Source of the DNA: Pontibacillus sp. HMF3514
GTDB taxonomy: Bacteria; Bacillota; Bacilli; Bacillales; BH030062
DNA length: 64,000 bases
Reading direction: 5' to 3'
NCBI RefSeq assembly: GCF_009858175.1
Contig: NZ_CP047393.1
Location: 806,001 to 870,000 of the forward strand
The translations under genes and the position numbers were made by a program. The notes beneath the pieces are model-generated. The model was given only the letters and a program-made list of their open reading frames with translations. It made no database searches and was not told the DNA's origin. Below are positions 34,168 through 42,804 of this stretch, piece by piece; the first letter of the stretch is position 1; each line of letters opens with the position of its first letter.

Positions 34168-34560
34168 TAGATTTCACCTCTTTACCATATGTTTTTTTGG
34201 TGGGCTTCCCCTGATGTGTACCAGTCGAGCCCGCGTTGTAAAGTGTGTTTCTCTGTTGTGTACTCATATTGTGTGAGGAAATCGTAAATGTATGATAGGT
34301 AATTTTGACCAACGACAATTCAGCTTTAAATGAACTTATTTCTTCTGATTTGAGAGTGTTTTGTATGTGTAATAGAAGAAAAACTATAATGAAATAAGTG
34401 ATATTACATATAGAAGTTTTATGAAAAATATTACGTAAGCATAGTTGTTATAGAAAGTTTCGGCGAATAAAGAAGCTTGAAATATATAATATTTACCAAC
34501 GAAAATTCATGATAGGTTTTTGAATATTGGTCAAACTATGCTTACAGGAGGTGAGACAAC
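34168..34560. other. Divergent region between the two SASP genes, with inverted repeats
   Basis: It holds both SASP promoters. A perfect 12-bp inverted repeat, GTAAGCATAGTT (34435-34446) and AACTATGCTTAC (34534-34545), flanks the 87 bases before the plus-strand gene. The motif ACCAACGA(A/C)AATTCA occurs twice (around 34309 and 34497). A CATGATA (34508-34514) could be a SigG-type -10, but a matching -35 at the right distance was not found. Confidence 0.5.
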
Positions 34561-34758
34561 ATGGCTCAAAACAACTCAAATCAGTTAGTAGTACCTGGTG
34601 TACAACAAGCTCTAGACCAAATGAAGATGGAAATCGCTCAAGAATTCGGTGTTCAACTTGGTCCAGACTCTACTTCTCGTCAAAACGGAAGTGTTGGTGG
34701 TGAGATTACGAAGCGTCTTGTTCAGGCAGCTGAACAACAATTCGGTGGTCAACAGTAA
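34561..34758 (+). CDS. Alpha/beta-type small acid-soluble spore protein (second copy)
   Basis: A 65-residue SASP differing from the copy at 33970 at only two positions (Met for Thr at 23, Gln for Lys at 64), while synonymous sites differ widely. This points to an old duplication under strong protein constraint. GGAGGTGAGACAAC lies just before the ATG. A terminator follows. Role as for the other copy: DNA protection in the dormant spore. Confidence 0.95.
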   Translation: MAQNNSNQLVVPGVQQALDQMKMEIAQEFGVQLGPDSTSRQNGSVGGEITKRLVQAAEQQFGGQQ

Positions 34759-34778
34759 CAACTAAATATCTTGGCATA

Positions 34779-34809
34779 AGGAGGAATGGGCGACCATTCC
34801 TCTTTTCTT
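34779..34809 (+). terminator. Intrinsic terminator of the second SASP gene
   Basis: GAGGAATGG (34781-34789) pairs with CCATTCCTC (34794-34802). TTTTCTT follows. Confidence 0.85.
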
Positions 34810-34901
34810 AATGGAGTTTTTTTCATGTTTATTCTATATTTTTTACATAATCACGCATTCTAAAGGGTAATAGAATGATGACAGACCTTGGAGGGATTCT
34901 G

Positions 34902-35153
34902 ATGTATGTTTGTCCAGCTTGTAATGGACTGCAAAAAGTAATAAAGAATTGCTCAGACTGCGAGGAACACTTAACCGATGAGGGCAAGCTCGTGGACTAT
35001 TTGGATGAGTATAGTCCATATTTAGATGATGAAGGATTAAAGTTAGTAGACGGAGACCCCGAGTCTACAGAAGATCATGTGTGTGTGCATTTATTGAGAT
35101 GTCCGAAGTGTGGTACAGAAACGCACGTTAAGGTATCAGAGCAATCTAGTTAA
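34902..35153 (+). CDS. Small zinc-ribbon-like protein
   Basis: An 83-residue protein with two CxxC knuckles. CPAC lies near the N-terminus and CPKC near the C-terminus, with an additional CSDC after the first knuckle. The middle is very acidic (VDYLDEYSPYLDDEG). This suggests a zinc ribbon split by a helical acidic insert. The ATG at 34902 sits six bases after GGAGGG. Unrecognised function; such small proteins may bind nucleic acid or a partner protein. Single-gene unit ending at a bidirectional terminator. Confidence 0.7.
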   Translation: MYVCPACNGLQKVIKNCSDCEEHLTDEGKLVDYLDEYSPYLDDEGLKLVDGDPESTEDHVCVHLLRCPKCGTETHVKVSEQSS

Positions 35154-35172
35154 GCAAATAGCAATAATGTAC

Positions 35173-35207
35173 AAAAAATGCCTCCTACCATGATGGTAGG
35201 AGGTTTT
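35173..35207. terminator. Bidirectional terminator
   Basis: CCTCCTACCA and TGGTAGGAGG (35181-35203) pair around TGA, with an A-run on the left and TTTT on the right. It serves the zinc-ribbon gene and msmX. Confidence 0.88.
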
Positions 35208-35239
35208 AATGTTCTATATTAATTTGAGGGGAAGCATAT

Positions 35240-36337
35240 TTATCGGATTCTTAACTCAGATTCCTTGTCAAAGAAATGAGCTTTGTTCATATCGAGAGCA
35301 AGGTCCACTTTTTGTCCGCCTTGAATATCTGAGCGAGAATCAACACGTGCGATAAATTCCTGACCACTAACAGAAGAGTATAGATAAGATTCAGAACCCA
35401 TTAGCTCAGCTACATCGATAGTAGCTGTTATTTTCGTATCCTGGCTAGATTCGATAAATACAGGCTCATCATGAATGTCTTCAGGACGAATTCCTAAAAT
35501 AATGTCTTTTCCAACATAATTTTGTTCACGTAGCGTTTTCATTTTACCTTCAGGAACTTTGATTTTGTAATTTTCCATTTCAAAATACTGATCGCTTAAT
35601 GTTCCGTGTAAAAAGTTCATAGCAGGGGAGCCGATAAAGCCACCTACGAAAACATTTTCTGGCTCATCATAAACGTCTTTTGGTCGACCAACTTGTTGGA
35701 TAATACCGTCTTTCATAACAACAAGGCGTGTTGCCATTGTCATTGCCTCTGTTTGGTCGTGTGTAACATAGATAGTTGTGGTTTGTAGACGTTGGTGAAG
35801 CTTTTGAATTTCAGCGCGCATTTGTACACGTAGTTTTGCATCCAGGTTGGAAAGTGGTTCGTCCATAAGGAATACTTTTGCATCACGTACGATCGCGCGT
35901 CCTAGTGCAACACGTTGACGCTGACCACCAGATAGTGCTTTCGGTTTACGGTCGAGGTAACCCTCTAACCCTAAGATTTTCGCTGCATCTTGAACGCGAC
36001 GGTCGATTTCATCTTTTTTAAATTTACGAAGTTTAAGACCGAAAGCCATATTGTCATAAACGTTCATGTGTGGGTATAGTGCGTAGTTCTGGAATACCAT
36101 TGCAATGTCACGATCTTTTGGAGCAACGTCATTCATACGCTTATCACCAATATAGAAATCTCCACCAGTAATTTCTTCAAGACCAGCAATCATACGTAGT
36201 GTTGTTGATTTACCGCAACCAGATGGGCCAACGAATACAATAAATTCTTTATCATCAATATCTAAATTAAAGTCTTCTACTGCTGTAACCTTATTATCAT
36301 AAACTTTGTTAATATTTTGAAGTTGTAGCTCTGCCAT
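35240..36337 (-). CDS. msmX: Sugar ABC transporter ATP-binding protein (MsmX/UgpC type)
   Basis: A 365-residue ATPase. Walker A GPSGCGKST (about 38-46), signature LSGGQRQRVALGRAIV, Walker B FLMDEPLSNLDAKLR and the switch His in VTHDQTEAM are all present. The C-terminal regulatory TOBE-type domain (about 235-365, with LGIRPEDIHDEP) is complete. In B. subtilis MsmX is the shared ATPase for several sugar importers lacking their own. No permease gene is nearby, which supports a shared role here. The upstream region carries two cre-like boxes. A GGAGGATTTC ribosome site precedes the ATG. Confidence 0.9.
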   Translation of the reverse strand: MAELQLQNINKVYDNKVTAVEDFNLDIDDKEFIVFVGPSGCGKSTTLRMIAGLEEITGGDFYIGDKRMNDVAPKDRDIAMVFQNYALYPHMNVYDNMAFGLKLRKFKKDEIDRRVQDAAKILGLEGYLDRKPKALSGGQRQRVALGRAIVRDAKVFLMDEPLSNLDAKLRVQMRAEIQKLHQRLQTTTIYVTHDQTEAMTMATRLVVMKDGIIQQVGRPKDVYDEPENVFVGGFIGSPAMNFLHGTLSDQYFEMENYKIKVPEGKMKTLREQNYVGKDIILGIRPEDIHDEPVFIESSQDTKITATIDVAELMGSESYLYSSVSGQEFIARVDSRSDIQGGQKVDLALDMNKAHFFDKESELRIR

Positions 36338-36354
36338 TATGAAATCCTCCTGTA

Positions 36355-36403
36355 TGTAAGCGTTTTTAATATTGTAACTTTAGTTTATGAGAAATCGCTT
36401 ACA
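36355..36403 (-). promoter_or_regulatory. Two oppositely oriented cre-like boxes upstream of msmX
   Basis: TGTAAGCGTTTTTA (36355-36368, plus strand) and TGTAAGCGATTTCT (36390-36403, read on the minus strand) each match the cre consensus TGWAARCGYTWNCW with one mismatch. A TACAAT -10 (minus strand, 36371-36376) lies between them. Catabolite control of msmX is inferred. Confidence 0.55.
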
Positions 36404-36418
36404 TGGTAAATGGCAGAA

Positions 36419-36449
36419 GTGCACAAAGATGGAGTACATCTTTGTGCAC
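36419..36449 (-). terminator. Hairpin terminator of the PucR-like gene
   Basis: GTGCACAAAGATG (36419-36431) and CATCTTTGTGCAC (36437-36449) form a perfect 13-bp stem. The minus-strand tail TTCTGCC is only moderately T-rich. Confidence 0.65.
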
Positions 36450-36454
36450 ATTAC

Positions 36455-37360
36455 CTACTTATCCTCTTCAACATGAACATGCATTAGAGCTAAATAGGTC
36501 AAGAGTGCCCCTTGAAACTGTTTGATATTGATATTAGTTTTTTCAATATACTTTTCAACACGGTACTGTAAACTATTACGGTGCATAAATAATTCCTTGG
36601 CAGCTAAAGTTGCGTTGGAATTACATTCTAAAAAGACTCTTACCGTCTTTAAGAGTTCACGATCATGAATCGTATCCCCTAATATAGTAGAAACAATGTG
36701 TTGTTTGGTGTTTGAGTCTAATGAATGGATATATACGTATGGAATAATGTCTTGATACGTTGTTACAGGTTTAGGGAAATATGTTAGCTTTGTTTCAAAA
36801 CATTGCTTTCCCCATTTGTAAGCCTCTGGAATATCATGAAGAGCGTGATAATATGGCGTAATGTACATATATAGTTTCATGTAAAAATCACTCATTAGCA
36901 CATCGATCACATGTTCATATGAAATGCTTTCTTCATAAAGGTTAGATTGTTCTTCAATAATAAATCCCTGATGATCATTCTCCCATAGGATCGGCATCGT
37001 GTGAGGGAACAACCCCTGTATTGCTTCATGAAACGTATTGGGTTCAATTCCTTTTTCAGCGAGAGAGAAAAACACAAAACGAAACTGTGAAGGAGCTTTT
37101 TCTTGGTGATTGTCCGTTTTGTGGTGATAGATCCAGTCATACCAAATCCGTTCTCGTTCGGTAAGAGTAGATTGTTTTGGATCATAGGGCTCAAGCAATG
37201 TGTTTAATAATTGCAGTTCCTTGTGCTCTAGGTCAGAAAAAGGAATGCCAAAAACTTCCCCATTACTCGAGCGGAACCATTTATATTGACTTTGATTTAC
37301 ATTTACTGTAGATTCAAATATTATAATATTTGGATATAGTGATTTTAGTTGATCGAACAT
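36455..37360 (-). CDS. PucR/CdaR-type helix-turn-helix regulator
   Basis: A 301-residue protein whose last 70 residues form a PucR C-terminal helix-turn-helix: LLKTVRVFLECNSNATLAAK followed by ELFMHRNSLQYRVEKYIEKT. The N-terminal 230 residues are less conserved and may sense a ligand. It lies upstream of msmX in the same direction with a hairpin between, so it may or may not control msmX. Effector and targets are unknown. No convincing ribosome site is seen within the usual distance of the ATG. Confidence 0.75.
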   Translation of the reverse strand: MFDQLKSLYPNIIIFESTVNVNQSQYKWFRSSNGEVFGIPFSDLEHKELQLLNTLLEPYDPKQSTLTERERIWYDWIYHHKTDNHQEKAPSQFRFVFFSLAEKGIEPNTFHEAIQGLFPHTMPILWENDHQGFIIEEQSNLYEESISYEHVIDVLMSDFYMKLYMYITPYYHALHDIPEAYKWGKQCFETKLTYFPKPVTTYQDIIPYVYIHSLDSNTKQHIVSTILGDTIHDRELLKTVRVFLECNSNATLAAKELFMHRNSLQYRVEKYIEKTNINIKQFQGALLTYLALMHVHVEEDK

Positions 37361-37445
37361 GGCAATCCTCTTTCTATGGTTTATTATTTATAGGAAATTA
37401 TAAGATAGGTGGCTAGTTTATAACTCTTTAAATAGAGCGGGGTCA

Positions 37446-37572
37446 CATCCAGCTCCAGCGCCCAGTAATATGAAATTTTAAGACCGAAGAGATTCGACGT
37501 GGTGAAAATTTCTAGGTTAAAGTACCACGGCTCAGTCCAGCATATACATTGCTACCCAGGCGCTTCAGCTTT
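37446..37572. repeat. Dispersed intergenic repeat, family D, copy 2
   Basis: It begins CATCCAGCTCCAGCGCCCAG and ends CCCAGGCGCTTCAGCTTT, the same border words as the copy at 28241 with a different interior. The interior piece ATTCGACGTGGTGAAAATTT is shared with 53435-53454. The rest of the 364-base gap (37361-37724) holds the promoter of the CstR-like gene, and no further gene is seen. Confidence 0.65.
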
Positions 37573-37724
37573 AGTTCTTATTATAATACAATGTGACACA
37601 TATCGACTTTATGCTCAAACTTTTTTTCGTAGCAATGCTATAGTATAATAAAGGAAGACCATTGATATAAAAAGTATGTTCTGGATATAGATAAAGCGAA
37701 AATTGCAAAAGGGGGCAAATAGAA

Positions 37725-38003
37725 ATGGAAAATCAAGAAATGAACGATTATTCCCAAGATATGAAGAATCGTTTAAAACGTGTAGAAGGACAAATACGAG
37801 GCGTTCTTAAAATGATGGAAGAAGGTAAAGAATGCAAAGATGTTATTACGCAATTGTCCGCAGCACGATCTGCGATGGATCGTTCCATTGGTTATATTGT
37901 AGCTAAAAACTTAGAGACGTGCATTCGATCTTCTGAAGAAAACGGCGAACCAACAGATGAACTTATCCAAGAAGCCGTACAAATGATTGTAAAAAGTAGA
38001 TAA
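37725..38003 (+). CDS. CsoR/DUF156 family regulator, CstR-like (persulfide sensor type)
   Basis: A 92-residue all-helical repressor. The N-terminal LKRVEGQIRGVLKMMEEGKEC and the TQLSAARSAMDRS helix define the DUF156 family. Copper-sensing CsoR uses Cys-His-Cys. Here the equivalent positions are Cys37, Asn62 and Cys66, so the His ligand is missing, as in CstR proteins that react with persulfides. No sulfide-oxidation or copper genes are adjacent; the target is unknown. AAGGGGGCAAAT precedes the ATG. It is followed by a strong terminator. Confidence 0.8.
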   Translation: MENQEMNDYSQDMKNRLKRVEGQIRGVLKMMEEGKECKDVITQLSAARSAMDRSIGYIVAKNLETCIRSSEENGEPTDELIQEAVQMIVKSR

Positions 38004-38014
38004 GCAATAAATGT

Positions 38015-38049
38015 AAAGGACATCAGCCATGTAAGCTGATGTCCTTTTT
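38015..38049 (+). terminator. Intrinsic terminator of the CstR-like gene
   Basis: AAAGGACATCAGC pairs with GCTGATGTCCTTT. TT and TATA follow. Confidence 0.92.
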
Positions 38050-38088
38050 ATATCGCTACCCGGTTTGGCCCATACACTTTTGAAGCTA

Positions 38089-38283
38089 TTAATGCTTTTG
38101 ATGCTCAGTTTGATTAGGAAATGGTTCGTTTTCCTTCGGTAGTTCACGAGCTTCTTCAATCTGTGCTCGATTGTACGTGGAACGCACAGTACCGCCGGCC
38201 ATTCCTTCGTTAATCATGCGATCTACATCCACTTCATACTTCTCGCGACTCTCTTCCTGATACCCTTTTTTTGGATCTGGCAT
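38089..38283 (-). CDS. Small hydrophilic protein of unknown function
   Basis: A 64-residue, highly charged protein (MPDPKKGYQEESREKYEVDV at the N-terminus, FPNQTEHQKH at the end) with no Cys and no membrane segment. The start is the ATG at 38283, seven bases after AAGGAGGG; a longer reading from 38316 lacks one. It lies downstream of the YheC/D gene on the same strand. Composition resembles small spore-associated proteins, but that is not evidence of function. Not recognised. Confidence 0.65.
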   Translation of the reverse strand: MPDPKKGYQEESREKYEVDVDRMINEGMAGGTVRSTYNRAQIEEARELPKENEPFPNQTEHQKH

Positions 38284-38363
38284 ATTGAATCCCTCCTTGG
38301 TGATAGCTTTCCTCATATTAGAGGGATCATGTGTAAGGAAGGGAAGGAAAATAGCCGAGCAAA

Positions 38364-39719
38364 TTACACTCGACTTAAGTTTTTTTCGTATAATGTATTT
38401 ACATAAAAGTATTTTGCGTACCGGAATGGATAGGAAAGAATCATGGATTGTTCTTTTAAAAAAGTTGGATGATCATAAATCGCAAAGCCTGGTTTGGAAT
38501 TAGCTTCAAATAACCATACTTTCCCTTCTTCATCTATACCAAAATCAAAGCCTATTTCACCTAAAGGTCCTGACACTTGTTTTTCCAATGCTTTGCTAAT
38601 AAGAAGTGCTACGCGTTCAAGCTTTTGATATATAAGCTGGCTTTCTCGGTCATCATACATTTCATCAAGGGTGTGTATCGATCCACCTCGTTTTACATGA
38701 GTCGTTAAGCTCCCTTTACCTGCAAACTTCATACATATAGCTGTTACTTCCCATTCATTCCGTTCATTTTTATTCGTGTGAACACGATAATCCATAGGTG
38801 TAGAACGTAATGATTTTAAACGAACTTCTGGTTGTGCGATATATCCATAAAATCCGTTAGGGAACTGTTGATGAAAAAACTTGTTCAAGTCTTGATAACG
38901 TTGGTGGATCTCTTTATCTTCATCATAATAGATGCACTCGATTTCTGATCTCTCTTCTTGGACCCTACACTTTTTAATACCTGCCCCTTTACTACCGTGA
39001 ATGGGCTTAATAAAAAGGCTGCGGTGGTGATAAAGAAGTTCTTGAAATCTTTCTTTTGTAGGGTGCAAAACAGTTGAGGGGAGATAATGAGATACGTCGT
39101 TTGTTTTCCTGAGTTGGTCATAAATTTTCCATTTATTAAAGAAGCCTGTATTAAACATGATAGAAGAATGTTCTAAACGCTCTCGCGCCTCTAATACAAA
39201 AGGGTGATGTTCAACTTTCCGATTTGGGATACGGTCATAAATAACATAGGGGAATGGAAAACGCTTCATCATCCACTCGCCATTATGAAAGACATAGCCT
39301 GTAATACTTTGATCTTCCCAATCGATATGTTGGTATCCAAAAAATAACGTATCAAACCCATAAGACTGACCTGTTATAGTCATGGATTCAAAAACAGGTG
39401 TACGATCTCCAATGGGGTGTATATCATCATCTTGAAAGCCGGCCGTATAAACACCTAATAAGGGCTGAAATAGAATACATCCAGAATCAACAAAGCAGGA
39501 GAGTGTCTCATCTTCCGGTAGGCGTAATATATTCATTAGGTCATGAGAGATATAGAGTGTATCTACATCTTTTTGATGTGTCATGATTTCGGCTTCTGCC
39601 TCTTGTGTACAATACGTTAACGTCATCTTTTGATGAAAGCCTTTATAAAGATGCTTCGGCACAATTATTCGTTGTCTGTGGCTTGGGTATCGCTGAATCT
39701 GAAAGTGGTAGCTTTCCAT
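38364..39719 (-). CDS. YheC/YheD family ATP-grasp protein (spore-coat associated)
   Basis: A 451-residue protein. The C-terminal ATP-grasp fold shows FIKPIHGSKGAGIKKC (nucleotide-binding Lys and Gly loop) and the metal and ATP-binding end PLGEIGFDFGIDEEGKVWLFEANSKPGF. The N-terminal 190 residues are the YheC/D-specific region. B. subtilis YheC and YheD associate with the endospore coat; the ligation reaction is unknown. GGAGGGC lies eight bases before the ATG. It is divergent from yheB. Confidence 0.85.
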   Translation of the reverse strand: MESYHFQIQRYPSHRQRIIVPKHLYKGFHQKMTLTYCTQEAEAEIMTHQKDVDTLYISHDLMNILRLPEDETLSCFVDSGCILFQPLLGVYTAGFQDDDIHPIGDRTPVFESMTITGQSYGFDTLFFGYQHIDWEDQSITGYVFHNGEWMMKRFPFPYVIYDRIPNRKVEHHPFVLEARERLEHSSIMFNTGFFNKWKIYDQLRKTNDVSHYLPSTVLHPTKERFQELLYHHRSLFIKPIHGSKGAGIKKCRVQEERSEIECIYYDEDKEIHQRYQDLNKFFHQQFPNGFYGYIAQPEVRLKSLRSTPMDYRVHTNKNERNEWEVTAICMKFAGKGSLTTHVKRGGSIHTLDEMYDDRESQLIYQKLERVALLISKALEKQVSGPLGEIGFDFGIDEEGKVWLFEANSKPGFAIYDHPTFLKEQSMILSYPFRYAKYFYVNTLYEKNLSRV

Positions 39720-39890
39720 ATTTCATTGCCCTCCTGTATTACGGTCTCTATCCATACTTATGATTTAATAGAGGTAAACATGCTTTTCTTATTCCTTAAG
39801 AGAGTATAAAATTTTATGGAAGGGAATAGTGCTAGGGAAGCAGAAGTACTCTTCAAAAAGACGAGATTGTAATAGAGAAAGGTAGATCTT

Positions 39891-41027
39891 ATGAATACGA
39901 TCGTTATGATTTTATTAATGATGGGCGTAGGTGCCTTAATTGGTGGGGTCACAAACTCTTTGGCAATTAAAATGCTTTTTCGACCATTTACAGCGAAGTA
40001 CGTTGGAAAAATAAAGGTTCCATTTACTCCTGGATTGATTCCTAAGCGACGCCAGGAGCTTGCTGATCAGTTAGGTAAAATGGTGGTAGAGCACCTTCTG
40101 ACACCAGAAGGTTTACGAAAGAAACTGCATGATGATGCTTTCCAAAATCAAATGGTGGGTTGGGCACAACAAGAAGTGTCTTCGATGTTAAAGAGTGATC
40201 GATCTTTAAAAGAGTGGATGAGTGAACTAGATATCTCAATAGATCGTGATCAAATTCATAAAAGTGTCTATTCATTTGCCCATGAGCGTTATCATCAAAT
40301 GATGAAAAATCAAAGACAGAAGTCTATTCGAACACTTATTGGGCCAAACTGGGACCATAAGGGAAAAGAAGCGATGGAGCAAGTGAGCGAATATGTCCTT
40401 CATAACCTAGAGGAATACATCTCGAGCTATGAAGGTAGGCAAAAGATAACAAACATGATTGAGAATTATCTTGAAGGACAAGGATTTCTCGCTAACATGG
40501 TTTCATCGTTTATTGGTACAGATGGATTAGCAGAACGCATTCAACCTGCTGTTTCGGATTATCTTCGCTCTCAGGATGCTAAGCTTTGGCTGAAAAGAAT
40601 TTTAGAAGAGGAATGGGAAAAGTGGCTGAATAAACCTGTTCGCTACTATGAAGATAAACTTGGAGCAGACGTAACAGCAGAGGTGATTGCAACTACCGTA
40701 GCAGACGCACTTCCTGTAGAAGAATGGCTCAATCGTTCAGTTCAGGATATAACAGGAAAATATCAAACCTATATTGTAGAGCATTTCGTTCCAAAACTTG
40801 TTCACAAAACCGGTGACTTTTTATCAAATCGCATTCCTGATATTATGAGCAAACTCCATTTATCTGATGTGGTTAAACAAGAAGTTGAATCGTTTTCCGT
40901 TGAACGGTTGGAGCGCATGGTATTGGATATATCACGAAAAGAATTTAAGCTGATTACATACCTTGGTGCCCTTCTTGGAGGAATCATAGGTTTAATTCAA
41001 GCGGGAATCATTCTGATGATGGGCTAA
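39891..41027 (+). CDS. yheB: DUF445 membrane protein YheB
   Basis: A 378-residue protein with a hydrophobic helix at each end (about 2-22 and 356-377) and a long, charged helical middle, the layout of DUF445. The N-terminal signature GGVTNSLAIKMLFRPF and TPGLIPKRRQELADQLG is clear. Position between yheC/D and yheA matches B. subtilis. In that organism it is linked to sporulation by location; its biochemical function is unknown. Confidence 0.88.
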   Translation: MNTIVMILLMMGVGALIGGVTNSLAIKMLFRPFTAKYVGKIKVPFTPGLIPKRRQELADQLGKMVVEHLLTPEGLRKKLHDDAFQNQMVGWAQQEVSSMLKSDRSLKEWMSELDISIDRDQIHKSVYSFAHERYHQMMKNQRQKSIRTLIGPNWDHKGKEAMEQVSEYVLHNLEEYISSYEGRQKITNMIENYLEGQGFLANMVSSFIGTDGLAERIQPAVSDYLRSQDAKLWLKRILEEEWEKWLNKPVRYYEDKLGADVTAEVIATTVADALPVEEWLNRSVQDITGKYQTYIVEHFVPKLVHKTGDFLSNRIPDIMSKLHLSDVVKQEVESFSVERLERMVLDISRKEFKLITYLGALLGGIIGLIQAGIILMMG

Positions 41028-41106
41028 ACGATTTGTGCAATTCCTATACACAGTAGATATGGTCTGTTATAGTGGTAGAGGATAAAGAACGAGGAGGATT
41101 TAATTC

Positions 41107-41457
41107 ATGGCAAATATTTATGATCAGGCAAATGAACTAGAAAGAGCAATTCGCGAAAGCGAAGAATTTCAAGGCTTAAAACAAGCTTATGAAGCTGTTA
41201 TGGCAGATGAGAACGCAAAGCAAATGTTCGATAACTTCCGTAACACGCAAATCGAGCTTCAGCAAAAACAAATGCAAGGCCAAGAAATTTCTGAAGAAGA
41301 AGTAGAAGAAGCTCGTAAAGTAGTGGAAACTGTACAACAGCATCCACAAATCTCAAAGCTTATGGAAGAGGAGCAGCGTCTTAACACAGTGATTAACGAC
41401 GTTAGCAAAATCATCACGAAGCCACTTGAAGAACTTTACGGTGCAGATGAACAATAA
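41107..41457 (+). CDS. yheA: YlbF-family protein YheA
   Basis: A 116-residue, wholly helical cytosolic protein (MANIYDQANELERAIRESEE at the start). It belongs to the YlbF/YmcA family, some members of which form a complex influencing RNase Y, competence and sporulation; YheA itself is uncharacterised. GAGGAGG lies ahead of the ATG. It follows yheB by 79 bases and ends at a strong terminator. Confidence 0.88.
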   Translation: MANIYDQANELERAIRESEEFQGLKQAYEAVMADENAKQMFDNFRNTQIELQQKQMQGQEISEEEVEEARKVVETVQQHPQISKLMEEEQRLNTVINDVSKIITKPLEELYGADEQ

Positions 41458-41467
41458 AGATATGAAG

Positions 41468-41500
41468 AACGCCAGGGTGTAGAACTCTGGCGTTTTTTTT
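41468..41500 (+). terminator. Intrinsic terminator of yheA
   Basis: AACGCCAG pairs with CTCTGGCGTT, followed by eight T. Confidence 0.9.
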
Positions 41501-41590
41501 GCTTTTAAAAGCAGGGATTTTATGATTTTCATCGAAATACATAATAAATGAATAAGTATTCAGTTTTCTTAAAATTAGGGGGATCCTTGA

Positions 41591-42361
41591 ATGAGTTATT
41601 ATAATGTAAAAACTGAACATGGCATTACACACCTAAAGTTTACGAGACCCGACAAGTTAAATGCACTAAATGTAGAAAGTCTAGAGGAACTAAGAGATCG
41701 TTTAAAAACGATTGAACAAAATGACGACTCCATTGTCATTTTATCTGGTGAAGGCAAAGGTTTTTGTGCTGGTGGAGATGTGTCGATGATGGAAAGTCTA
41801 CATGGTGAAGATTCATTTCATGATGTAATGGGAGTAATTGAAGAGATTATAGAAACGATTTATCTAATGCCGAAGTTAATCATTTCAGCTGTTCATGGGT
41901 CTGCGGTTGGACTGGGGCTTAGCATAGCATTATCGTCTGATTATGTACTCGCCCATAATCAATCGAAGCTTTCTATGAACTTCATAGGTATTGGCCTTTT
42001 ACCAGATGGTGGCGGCCATTTCTGGCTTCAAGAGCGCTTAGGTGTTCATAAAGCGAAACAGTTTGCTTGGCATGGAAAGTCTCTAGCGGCACCTGAAGCA
42101 TATGAAGAAGGGTTAGTGGATGAAATAACTGAAGAGGAAGCGGAGAATGCTGCGATAAACCTTGCAAAAGCATGGCAGAAGCGCCCTCTACAAGCCATGA
42201 TTGCAACGAAACAAGTTTATCATCGAAATCGCATTAAAGAGCTTCAAAGTTATATGGAACAAGAAAGAAACTTACAATACAAACTACGTGGTACACAGGA
42301 TCATAAAGAAGGTGTACAGGCTTTCATGCAAAAACGAGAACCACATTTTATAGGGAAATAA
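41591..42361 (+). CDS. yhaR: Enoyl-CoA hydratase/isomerase family protein YhaR
   Basis: A 256-residue crotonase-fold protein. The first oxyanion-hole segment reads GKGFCAGGDVSMM (about 55-67), followed by SAVHGSAVGLGLSIALSSDY (second oxyanion hole). LLPDGGGHFWL is typical of the YhaR branch. It could supply the hydration step missing from the acyl-CoA operon at 2.5-8.5 kb, but its actual substrate is unknown. AGGGGGATCC precedes the ATG. Single-gene unit between terminators. Confidence 0.85.
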   Translation: MSYYNVKTEHGITHLKFTRPDKLNALNVESLEELRDRLKTIEQNDDSIVILSGEGKGFCAGGDVSMMESLHGEDSFHDVMGVIEEIIETIYLMPKLIISAVHGSAVGLGLSIALSSDYVLAHNQSKLSMNFIGIGLLPDGGGHFWLQERLGVHKAKQFAWHGKSLAAPEAYEEGLVDEITEEEAENAAINLAKAWQKRPLQAMIATKQVYHRNRIKELQSYMEQERNLQYKLRGTQDHKEGVQAFMQKREPHFIGK

Positions 42362-42387
42362 GTATAAGATGTGCATTATAGTAAAAC

Positions 42388-42436
42388 AAAAAAATGAGCA
42401 TCCATTAGCATAACAGCAATGGATGCTCATTTTTAG
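42388..42436. terminator. Bidirectional terminator
   Basis: AAAATGAGCATCCATT pairs with AATGGATGCTCATTTT, with A- and T-runs on either side. It separates the convergent yhaR and YhzC-like genes. Confidence 0.92.
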
Positions 42437-42443
42437 TTTCTAT

Positions 42444-42629
42444 TTACCGATGAAACAACACCATATGTCCTTCAGGAGCTACGCAACGATGTGTATGATC
42501 TTCATAACCTTGGTCAGCTAGCTTTTGTTGACCAATTTTTTTAGCATCATCATCATTAGGAGCTTCGAAGCTTTCTTCTAACAATTGAGTTCCATCTTGT
42601 GCGAATACAGTTAATACATAGGCTTTCAT
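42444..42629 (-). CDS. Small YhzC-like protein
   Basis: A 61-residue soluble protein (MKAYVLTVFAQDGTQLLEES at the start, EGHMVLFHR at the end). It has the look of the short YhzC proteins found at this place in Bacillus. AAGGAGGAATC precedes the ATG on the minus strand. No domain of known function is recognisable. Downstream lies the terminator shared with yhaR. Confidence 0.6.
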   Translation of the reverse strand: MKAYVLTVFAQDGTQLLEESFEAPNDDDAKKIGQQKLADQGYEDHTHRCVAPEGHMVLFHR

Positions 42630-42804
42630 GATTGATTCCTCCTTAACAATTGACCACTTACTTTATTCGAAAAATCTTGTCGAATTCCTTCATGAAAATG
42701 ATGAGGGATTTTCTTCCTTATACTATATCATTACACCTGAGGAAACTTATGAAACTTTTAACTCACTTCTGACGTATAATTGAGACAGAAGGAGGAGTAA
42801 CAAA

